Below, piece after piece: positions 18,045-25,410 of a stretch of DNA of 64,000 nucleotides (its first letter is position 1; the number at the start of each line of letters is the position of its first letter). The position numbers were made by a program, and so were the translations under genes. A model generated the notes under the pieces. It had not been told where the DNA came from. It saw nothing but the letters and a program-made list of their open reading frames with translations, and ran no database searches. This DNA comes from an uncultured Granulosicoccaceae bacterium (GTDB taxonomy: Bacteria > Pseudomonadota > Gammaproteobacteria > Granulosicoccales > Granulosicoccaceae). Location: NCBI GenBank assembly GCA_937927895.1, contig CALGKA010000014.1, forward strand, positions 19,257-83,256. Direction: 5' to 3'.

Positions 18045-18650
18045 TTATTTCATAGCGACTTTTACTGCCATGCTAAGAAGGTCATCCCACATGGAGCCGT
18101 CTTTATCGGCATCAAGAAATTTTTCAAGCATACCTCGATTCTGATTAGTGGCGATACCAGTACCGAAAATATCACTGTTGTTATTGCTCTGGCCACCACC
18201 AAAAATACCACCGCCACTGGATTTACTTCCTTTACCTAAAAGCTTTTTGCTTAAAGCGCTCATCACAAGTGAGGCAAGTATAGGCAGTGCTTTTTTCATC
18301 AGCGATGATGAAAGGCCGGCTTGATTCGCACCGTAGTTCGCAACATTGCGGCTAACGTCTTTGCTACCAAAGATATGCCCCAATATTGAGTTACCATCAT
18401 TTACTGTATTGGCCAGGCCAAGTGTTGATGGGTTGTCAATGTAGTTGTTGTGGCTACCTTCCTGAAGGGCCGTAATAAGGTTGCTTAGGCCACTATCGGT
18501 TGCGGTGTTGTTGCGTAGGCCACGGGTAAGGGCCGGGATCAATTGGCTCGCTGCAGTGCGTGCTTGATCTTCACCAACGCCTAATTGCTTAGCCAGCTCA
18601 CTGACAATACCAGAGCTTTCATTGCTAAGCAGTGATTCTAATATATTCAT
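18045..18650 (-). CDS. DUF937 family protein
   Basis: A 201-residue YidB-like protein. The N-terminal half has the DUF937 pattern (LAKQLGVGEDQARTAASQLI, then PALTRGLRNN and HIFGSKD). It continues into a hydrophobic helix (LMKKALPILASLVMSAL) and a Gly/Ser-rich tail. There is no signal peptide, so it is presumed cytoplasmic. Function is unknown. It precedes the peroxiredoxin on the chromosome, but a 110-base gap separates them and they need not be one transcript. Confidence 0.82.
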   Translation of the reverse strand: MNILESLLSNESSGIVSELAKQLGVGEDQARTAASQLIPALTRGLRNNTATDSGLSNLITALQEGSHNNYIDNPSTLGLANTVNDGNSILGHIFGSKDVSRNVANYGANQAGLSSSLMKKALPILASLVMSALSKKLLGKGSKSSGGGIFGGGQSNNNSDIFGTGIATNQNRGMLEKFLDADKDGSMWDDLLSMAVKVAMK

Positions 18651-18760
18651 ATTGCGGTGTATTCCTGGTTAGATAGAGTCAATCAAGCACTATTGCTTAG
18701 CTGCTCTTCATTGTTCACTTCTATATAAGGTTGAGTTTAAATAAGGCTTAATTGCGAAAT

Positions 18761-19240
18761 TTAAAGTTGTTCGAGAATTTTATCTGCGCCGCTGACTTCA
18801 AATACTGGCCCTTCTTCAACATTTAAGTGGGAGATTTTGCCGTTGTCGACGATCATTGAAAAACGTTGTGAACGAACACCAAGCCCGCGTTCAATAAGAT
18901 CAAGCTCAAGCCCCAGTGCCTTTGTCCATGTGGCGCTGCCATCGGCTGCCATCAGTATGTTTTCTGCATTTTGAGATTTGCCCCACGCACCCATTACAAA
19001 GGGATCGTTAACGGAAATGCAAACCACGCGATCAACGCCCTTGGCAGCGATTTTGTCGTAATTTGCAACAAAGCTCGGTAGATGCGCTTCAGAGCAGGTT
19101 GGGGTGAATGCACCTGGAACGGCGAAAAGAACGACTTTTTTGCCGTTGAAAAGCTCGTCAGTGGTGATTGATTCCGGGCCGTCAGCGCCTAGAAAGCCAA
19201 GAGTGCCAGAGGGAATGGTGTCGCCAACTTTTACAGTCAT
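18761..19240 (-). CDS. Prx5-type peroxiredoxin
   Basis: A 159-residue thiol peroxidase reducing hydrogen or alkyl peroxides with glutathione/glutaredoxin or thioredoxin. The peroxidatic Cys49 lies in VPGAFTPTCSEAHLPSF, the signature of the Prx5/AhpE-like atypical group. Downstream VCISVNDPFVMGAWGK and the conserved Arg in LGVRSQRFSMIV complete the active site. It is cytoplasmic and full length. Confidence 0.92.
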   Translation of the reverse strand: MTVKVGDTIPSGTLGFLGADGPESITTDELFNGKKVVLFAVPGAFTPTCSEAHLPSFVANYDKIAAKGVDRVVCISVNDPFVMGAWGKSQNAENILMAADGSATWTKALGLELDLIERGLGVRSQRFSMIVDNGKISHLNVEEGPVFEVSGADKILEQL

Positions 19241-19462
19241 AGTGTTTGTCCAAGGTAAGATTGTGATCGCATAAAACCACAGTCGCTCGTCTGCGGCAAG
19301 CTTGATCTTGATCTTGGTTGGATTTATCCGTTAAGCGGCACGCTATTCACGACAGTTTTCGAACTACCGCGGCTTTACGGTTACATTGTGTAACAGCACC
19401 CGAAAGTAGCCGAAGGTGTTTTAGGCGGCGGGCCGGTGTTTATTGGGGCTGTCGGCGATTGC

Positions 19463-20632
19463 CTATAGTTCCAAAAGCTCTTGAATCTTGTCACGCTGAG
19501 CATAGCCATCTTTATAACCTAGCTCGATCAGTTCGCGCGCAAAGGAAGATTCAAACAATAAGTAGCTGGTTAGTGGTCTGCCTTCTTTTGCCATTGCACC
19601 GGCCCCACGCAGCAATACTCGCATAGAGCGCGGGAAGTGCTTAATGTGCTTGGCAACAATTTCACGGATATCGACACTGGGTGATATCACCAGAAATTCT
19701 ACAGGCCGAAGCACGGTATCGTTGTGCTTAAAGGTGGAGCCTTTGGCTTGTGATAAGGCAAAGTTTATACGTTTGAGTCTTTCAATGTCTGAATCTAGTC
19801 GATCCATGAATAAGGTGTCAAACATATAGCCTGCAACGAATCCAAGGTTTGGGTATACAGGCTTGTAGTTGCTTGGGTCGTATTCTGTTTGCGGGTTGCG
19901 AACACTTATTATTAATAGCTTATCTGCACCTAAGTGTAGTGCCGGGCTTAGTGGTGCAGACTCACGCATAGAGCCATCACCATGGTATTCGTTACCAATT
20001 TTGATAGCGGGAAACACTACAGGTATACCAATAGAGGCCATAAAGTGGTCGCCACGGAGGCGTGCTGGAGTACCAAAGCGCCGGGTGCGCTCCCATGGGG
20101 TGATATCTTCGTGGCCTTCGTAGTAGGTTACTGATGCACCACGTGCATAAGATGATGCCGTAACACCAAGTGCTCTTAAGTGGCCGCTGTGTATACATTG
20201 ACGCATACGTGCCAGATTGACGTGGTTCTCTAATAGAGAGCGAAGTGGGGTGTTGTCTAGCAAGGAGTCGGGTTGTGAGTTGCCAGCCCCACCACTTGCG
20301 AATGACCACAGCCATCGTGCTCCGGTTTTGGCCGCTGTTTTGGAATCAGTGCGGACTACCATATCCATTTGGAGGTTTTCCCACATGCCAAGTAGGCGCT
20401 CCATTCCGTCACTGAAATCTGCAGAACGGCTGGCAACCAGCCCTGCATTTAGAGACCCTGCAGAGGTGCCTGTCACGACTGGAAAAGGAGAGGGTGATTT
20501 TGGTGGCATCAATTCTTCGACCACCTTGAGTACACCTGCCTGATACGCAGTACGAGCACCACCACCTGGCAAGATCAGGCCAAGGGTCTGTTGCTCTTCA
20601 ATTTTCTTTTTCGAAAACCAGTGTAATCCCAT
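19463..20632 (-). CDS. Patatin-like phospholipase
   Basis: A 389-residue serine hydrolase with a Ser-Asp dyad. The oxyanion loop PGGGARTAYQAG lies at about 22-33, the nucleophile S57 in GTSAGS, and D219 in the HGDGSMRE motif. It probably cleaves acyl chains from phospholipids at the cytoplasmic face. No signal peptide or transmembrane helix is seen. It is followed by no co-directional partner; the small secreted-protein pair lies just upstream. Confidence 0.9.
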   Translation of the reverse strand: MGLHWFSKKKIEEQQTLGLILPGGGARTAYQAGVLKVVEELMPPKSPSPFPVVTGTSAGSLNAGLVASRSADFSDGMERLLGMWENLQMDMVVRTDSKTAAKTGARWLWSFASGGAGNSQPDSLLDNTPLRSLLENHVNLARMRQCIHSGHLRALGVTASSYARGASVTYYEGHEDITPWERTRRFGTPARLRGDHFMASIGIPVVFPAIKIGNEYHGDGSMRESAPLSPALHLGADKLLIISVRNPQTEYDPSNYKPVYPNLGFVAGYMFDTLFMDRLDSDIERLKRINFALSQAKGSTFKHNDTVLRPVEFLVISPSVDIREIVAKHIKHFPRSMRVLLRGAGAMAKEGRPLTSYLLFESSFARELIELGYKDGYAQRDKIQELLEL

Positions 20633-20712
20633 GGGGCAAAAAATTTCGGCGTCTGAAGCTCTCTAGCTTAACAATAGATAGGCCAAAGAGGGGGAAAAAC
20701 ACAAGGGTGTTG

Positions 20713-20949
20713 CTATTGTTGACGCAGACTTGCCGACTGTTGTTCTTTAACCAGGCGTTGCTGTAGGGAGTCGTGCAATTCCCGCTTAGCGTTTTCAACA
20801 TCCATAAGTGCGGTGCTGACCTGCTGCCAGTCGACTGTGGCATCTGCTTGTTTGCGTTGGTGATGCATGCCAGCCGCACAAATACCGATAGCCAACACAC
20901 TCAGGCAGGCAACGAACCGGACTCCTGCTTTGTTGTTAGGTGCCTTCAT
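20713..20949 (-). CDS. Small membrane-anchored coiled-coil protein, 78 aa
   Basis: Unrecognised. An N-terminal hydrophobic segment (about 11-27, FVACLSVLAIGICAAG) is followed by a polar helical tail rich in Gln, Glu and Arg. The start overlaps the end of the upstream secreted-protein gene by 14 bases, suggesting coupled translation and joint function. Confidence 0.6.
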   Translation of the reverse strand: MKAPNNKAGVRFVACLSVLAIGICAAGMHHQRKQADATVDWQQVSTALMDVENAKRELHDSLQQRLVKEQQSASLRQQ

Positions 20950-21766
20950 AGCTTACAAACTCTTCGCGCCCGATTTCATTGACAATAGCGTCAACTTCAC
21001 GCCAGCTGGTGGCAAGTTCAATAAGGGAGTTTTCGATCGCCCCTAGGGCTTGTAGGTCTTGCAATGCCAGCTTAACGTTGCGGCGTAGCTGTGCCGTGTT
21101 TGCAGCTTCTCTATACACCTGGGCATTTTTTTCAAGCACAAACAGCACAAAATCGACGCGTTCGGTGCTGGTGGTAAATGTTGAGAGCAATCGTGTTTGT
21201 GAGTCTGCAAACCGAACCCAGATCTGTTTCTGCGCTTCTAGTGAATTAAGCACGCTTTGGTTAGAGCTTAATATAATTCGGTTCTTGTCACGCTCAAGAG
21301 CGCTGGCACCGTAGTTAGACTGTGCTTGTTGAACCTCTTGTTTGGCGATAGCCATGCGCCGATCGATGTCGTGGATTGCCGCCATTGTTTCGCGATGGCG
21401 GCGTGCCATTTCGTCTTGGCTCTCTTGCGTGTTACGGCTGTAATCCACTCTTAATTTGGCAGCTCGTTCAAAATTAGAGGCAATAGTGTCAAGCTCAGTG
21501 GCGAGCTCTTCTATAACATCGTCTAAATGTGGTGCCTGCTGTACGCGTGTGCTTAACGCTCTGAACGCTGCAAGGTTTTCAGTCAGTAGGCGATACGTAC
21601 TGGCCGCGCCCATTTTTTGTGAATCAGAGACAGTCTCAAGCACTGATTGTTTGATCAGATTAAATTGTTCCGGTAACCCTCGTTCCGTGGCGCTAACAAA
21701 AGAACTGCAGGCAAGTGTAAGCATGCACACTGCGATGGATTTAACTAGGCTGGCCCTTGCCGTCAT
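20936..21766 (-). CDS. Exported coiled-coil protein of unknown function
   Basis: About 276 residues with ATG at 21766; the frame opens with TTG at 21799, which has no better ribosome site. A signal peptide ends near SSFVSA. The remainder is a long heptad-like helical protein, with residues about 110-200 strongly coiled coil (RRMAIAKQEVQQAQSNYGA). It resembles periplasmic helical-bundle proteins but no named family is recognised. It is translationally coupled to the small membrane-anchored protein, so the two may form an envelope complex. Confidence 0.65.
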   Translation of the reverse strand: MTARASLVKSIAVCMLTLACSSFVSATERGLPEQFNLIKQSVLETVSDSQKMGAASTYRLLTENLAAFRALSTRVQQAPHLDDVIEELATELDTIASNFERAAKLRVDYSRNTQESQDEMARRHRETMAAIHDIDRRMAIAKQEVQQAQSNYGASALERDKNRIILSSNQSVLNSLEAQKQIWVRFADSQTRLLSTFTTSTERVDFVLFVLEKNAQVYREAANTAQLRRNVKLALQDLQALGAIENSLIELATSWREVDAIVNEIGREEFVSYEGT

Positions 21767-21994
21767 TGTTGTTACTCGATCTTCGTCGGTTAAATGCAAT
21801 TACTGCGGATTTTTGCGCATTTGAAGTGCACGGTATCGGCAAATGCCAAAATTGCTTTAACGATTTTGTCTATGGCGGTGGTCACTCCGCGCAGGTGGGG
21901 GCAAAAAAGCGCAAATACTGATGAAATTAGCGACTTCGAGCCAATATCAATTACAATTGCCGCTTATTAAAATTAAAACGGTAAACCCCCGTCG

Positions 21995-23956
21995 ATGAAA
22001 CTATTGACTGAAATAAAAGCGCGCTTCAAACCCGCACTTGAAGCGCTCCTGGAAGGCGCCAATGCTGCGGAAATTGACGCTCTGCTGTCGATGGTCCGAC
22101 CCACCCAGGATGACAAATTCGGTGACTACCAAGTCAATTGCGCAATGGCACTGGCTAAAAAGCTTGGCAGCGCACCGAGGGATATCGCGACCGCACTGGT
22201 AGAGCAGGTCAAGTTAGATGATCTCTGTGAGAAGGTTGAGCTGGCTGGGCCCGGGTTTATCAATCTCACCATCAAAGATATGTGGCTGAAAGGTGCTTTA
22301 TCCAAGGTAATCGCCGATACGAATCTTGCGGTAGAGCAGGTGGCAGATCCACGAACTGTGGTTATAGATTTGTCGTCTCCGAATGTTGCAAAGCCAATGC
22401 ACGTGGGTCATATACGCTCAACTGTTATTGGCGATGCACTGGCCAAAATTCATCGCTTTATTGGTCATAAGGTCATCACAGATAACCATCTAGGGGATTG
22501 GGGAACCCAGTTTGGAATGATCATCTATGGCTATAAACATTTTGTCGATGAACAAGCTTACCAACAAAACCCCGTTCAGGAATTGAGTCGGCTGTATAAA
22601 TATGTACGGGTAATTGTTGATTACCATGGAGCGGCAAAGGCATTACCTGAAGCTCAAGAATTAAAACAAAAGCAGCTCGGCGCTTTAGAAAAAATACAGG
22701 CGCAGGATCACACCGATGATAAAGCCAAGCTCAAGAAAGTTAAAAAAGATATACAGCGTCTGAAAGAAAAGATCGCCCTACAAGACGAGCTAATAGTGGG
22801 TTTTACTAAAACCCTGAACAGCGATGCAGAAATACAAGCGGTAGCCGCGCAGCATCCGACCATAGCAAACGATGTTTTGGTAGAAACAGCTAAGTTGCAT
22901 GAAGGTGATAAAGAAAACCGCGAGCTATGGGATAAATTCCTACCGCATTGCCTGGACGATATCCAGCGAATCTATGATCGCTTGAATATTGAGTTTGACT
23001 ATGTGCTTGGTGAAAGTTTCTACCAGGATAAACTGGCAAGCATAGTGGAAGAGCTAACCAACAAAGAGATAGCCACTGAAAGTGATGGTGCTATGTGTGT
23101 GTTCCTTGATGGTTTTGAAGCACCAATGATCATACGTAAAAAAGGGGGTGCGTTTCTATATTCAACTACAGACCTTGCCACTATTAGACACCGCGTTGAA
23201 GAATGGAAGGCAGACACCATGCTATACGTGGTTGATCATCGACAAGGTGATCACTTCGATAAATTATTCGCGGCATCAGAAAAGTGGGGGTATACCGATG
23301 TCGAATTAACCCACGTAAGCTACGGCACAGTAATGGGTGATGACGGCAAGCCGTTTAAAACCCGTGCTGGTGACACCGTGGGGCTTGAAGGGTTAATTGA
23401 TGAAGCAGAAAGCCGCGCTTTGGCAGTGGCTAAAGAACAGAACCCAAACCTTGAAGAAGATCGACAAAAAGAAATCGGCCGGGTAGTGGGGTTGGGCGCG
23501 TTAAAGTACGCAGATTTATCGCAGAACCGAAACTCTGATTACAAGTTTAGCTATGACAAAATGCTAGCGCTTAAGGGTAATACCGCTACTTATCTGCAGT
23601 ACGCTAACGCTCGAGTGCATGGCATATTGCGAAAGTTAGATACCGATGTCGAGAAATTGCGTTCAAGCACTGACGACATAATATTTTCAGAAGCTGTAGA
23701 GCGGCAACTTGCTATGCAACTATTGCGCTTTGATGAAACTATAAATGAAGTGCTTGCGGAGTATCGGCCAAATTTGTTGTGTAACTACTTATTTGATTTG
23801 GCGCAGCTTTTTGCGCGGTTTTTTGATCAGTGTTCTGTGCGGGATGCAGCTTCTAGTGAAATTCAGTTGAGCCGATTGCAGCTTTGCGGGTTGACGTCGC
23901 GGACGCTTACTTGTGGGCTGGAGCTGTTGGGGATTGAGTCGCTGGAGCGGATCTAG
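21995..23956 (+). CDS. argS: Arginyl-tRNA synthetase with a large charged insertion
   Basis: Class I synthetase charging tRNA-Arg. The HIGH motif is HVGH (H136-H139) in KPMHVGHIRST; the KMSK region is a divergent DGKPFKTRAG; the C-terminal anticodon-binding domain ends in LLGIESLERI. At 653 residues it is about 70-80 longer than E. coli ArgS. The excess is a Lys/Glu/Gln-rich helical segment at about 214-307 (LKKVKKDIQRLKEKIAL) inside the catalytic core. The frame is intact and surrounding motifs are conserved, so it should be functional. The insertion marks a particular ArgS lineage. Confidence 0.93.
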   Translation: MKLLTEIKARFKPALEALLEGANAAEIDALLSMVRPTQDDKFGDYQVNCAMALAKKLGSAPRDIATALVEQVKLDDLCEKVELAGPGFINLTIKDMWLKGALSKVIADTNLAVEQVADPRTVVIDLSSPNVAKPMHVGHIRSTVIGDALAKIHRFIGHKVITDNHLGDWGTQFGMIIYGYKHFVDEQAYQQNPVQELSRLYKYVRVIVDYHGAAKALPEAQELKQKQLGALEKIQAQDHTDDKAKLKKVKKDIQRLKEKIALQDELIVGFTKTLNSDAEIQAVAAQHPTIANDVLVETAKLHEGDKENRELWDKFLPHCLDDIQRIYDRLNIEFDYVLGESFYQDKLASIVEELTNKEIATESDGAMCVFLDGFEAPMIIRKKGGAFLYSTTDLATIRHRVEEWKADTMLYVVDHRQGDHFDKLFAASEKWGYTDVELTHVSYGTVMGDDGKPFKTRAGDTVGLEGLIDEAESRALAVAKEQNPNLEEDRQKEIGRVVGLGALKYADLSQNRNSDYKFSYDKMLALKGNTATYLQYANARVHGILRKLDTDVEKLRSSTDDIIFSEAVERQLAMQLLRFDETINEVLAEYRPNLLCNYLFDLAQLFARFFDQCSVRDAASSEIQLSRLQLCGLTSRTLTCGLELLGIESLERI

Positions 23957-23969
23957 TCTTTTGGTTTTT

Positions 23970-24238
23970 TTTGCCTTGCAGGCGGCTAACGAGCTTGGCA
24001 TGCCTGCCGGCGGCCTTCGTTTGGAAAGACCCAAACAGAAGCAAAGGTCTTCTTGCTACTTTGCTTGCCCCTTGATTAACTGGGAAAGGGTGGCTGCGCC
24101 ATTTTTTGAAATCATCTGGAATGGGGCCGCGCCCATTATTGTCAACTATGGGCACATCTATGTGCACCGCGCTCAAAGCGCCGTCCCTGGCGCTTTGACC
24201 CCACGGAAGACTATTGCAAAAAACAACTAAAAGCGCGG
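23970..24238. repeat. Dispersed repeat, copy A
   Basis: A 190-base segment (24048-24238) matches 40991-41191 closely and shares its last ~70 bases with 27571-27659. The preceding stretch (GCCTTGCAGGCGGCT at about 23973) recurs near 40692. The central part encodes similar peptides in both long copies (FFEIIWNG.APIIVNYGHI). I take this as a property of the repeat, not a gene. Confidence 0.85.
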
Positions 24239-24299
24239 TAAAAGCACTGTGCGCTTTTGAGAGTTATGGGCGATCTTGATTGCAGATATAGGTATGTTA

Positions 24300-24363
24300 T
24301 TACTTAGTTACTTAGTTACTTAGTTACTTAGTTACTTAGTTACTTAGTTACTTAGTTACTTAG
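24300..24363. repeat. 8-bp tandem repeat, eight exact copies
   Basis: TTACTTAG repeated eight times without error. It lies directly against the stop codon (24364-24366) of the amino-acid permease gene. The perfect array suggests recent or ongoing slippage; copy number may vary between strains. Confidence 0.97.
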
Positions 24364-25104
24364 CTAATTACTTGTGTCGGTTTGCCATTTTCGTTCTAGC
24401 CAACGAACTCCGGCTGACACTATTAGAATAAGTAATAGGTATTCGATCAGAAGTATTGTGTAAATTTCTAGTGGGCGGTATTCGGTTACTACTAGTTCGT
24501 TGGCTTTTCTTGTTAGTTCTTGCATGCCTATTACTGATACAAGTGATGACATCTTTAGCATGTAAACCAACTGATTGCCCAGGGCGGGTAGTATTCTTCT
24601 TATTGCTTGCGGCAATATGACGAAGCGCATGGTGTCTGTGTAGCCAAGGGCTATCGTGTGGGAGGCTTCGTATTGGCCTTTGTCTATCGATTGAATGCCG
24701 GCTCTGAATATTTCTGCTTCAAACGCGCTGTCTGATAGCGCTAGCGCGATTACACCTGCCCAAAATACACTGATGCTTATTGGCAGTAACTGAGGTAGGC
24801 CGTAATACACCCATAGGATCATAACTAGAATGGGCACTGCCCTTACTAGCTCTACGTATACGCGATTAAAACTTCTGATCCACTTGTTGGACGACAACCC
24901 GGGTAGAGCGACTAACAGACCTATAACAATAGAAATGCTGATGGCTGTCACCGATAACAATACGGTGTATTTTAGACCGCTGAGCATAAACTTGAGGTTG
25001 ATTAAGCCTTTCGGTTTTGTCGGATCGACGACATACCAACCCCAATCACTAGAGCATGCAGTTAAAAGCAGTAGGGCGCTGCATATAAGTAAAATTCTAA
25101 TCAT
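24364..25104 (-). CDS. Polar amino-acid ABC transporter permease with lipobox-like N-terminus
   Basis: HisM/GlnP-family inner-membrane permease, 246 residues from ATG 25104. The frame reaches 25176 but the extra 24 residues look non-genic. It opens with a lipoprotein-like signal (LLICSALLLLTACSSDWGWY) before the permease core. Five or so helices follow, with the EAA loop SIDKGQYEASHTIALGYTD and VILPQAIRRILP. I recall similar lipobox-fronted permeases in pseudomonads, so this may be normal for a subfamily. Its likely ATPase (36398-37213, same strand) and binding protein (37360) lie 11 kb away. Confidence 0.85.
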   Translation of the reverse strand: MIRILLICSALLLLTACSSDWGWYVVDPTKPKGLINLKFMLSGLKYTVLLSVTAISISIVIGLLVALPGLSSNKWIRSFNRVYVELVRAVPILVMILWVYYGLPQLLPISISVFWAGVIALALSDSAFEAEIFRAGIQSIDKGQYEASHTIALGYTDTMRFVILPQAIRRILPALGNQLVYMLKMSSLVSVIGMQELTRKANELVVTEYRPLEIYTILLIEYLLLILIVSAGVRWLERKWQTDTSN

Positions 25105-25410
25105 GGTGTCAAAGGAGGTAGATTTTAGTGGAGCAGCTAAATTGCCTGGTCTGCTTGGGCTAAGCACACTCAACATGTTGAGTTGTTAGCGGTAACTATA
25201 GCGGTTATGCAAGTCATTGAAGCGCTGGTTGATGTAGGAATCTAACAGATTCATGCTGTTTTTGTGTGAAGAATCAGCTAGTTCAAGTAGTTGCAATCTA
25301 GAAAAGTGAGTGCTCAGAAAAAGAAAACAATTCAAAATGGAACTCATATAGCTTTAAAAGCAATATACTTGTTAAAGAGCTCCCATAGTCACTGCACAGA
25401 GGACACTTAC

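Noticed and set aside
23907..24230. Open frames on both strands over repeat copy A, with peptides shared with copy C
   Set aside because: Similar peptides arise because the DNA repeat itself is conserved; both strands are open, no ribosome site or known family. Treated as repeat, not genes.
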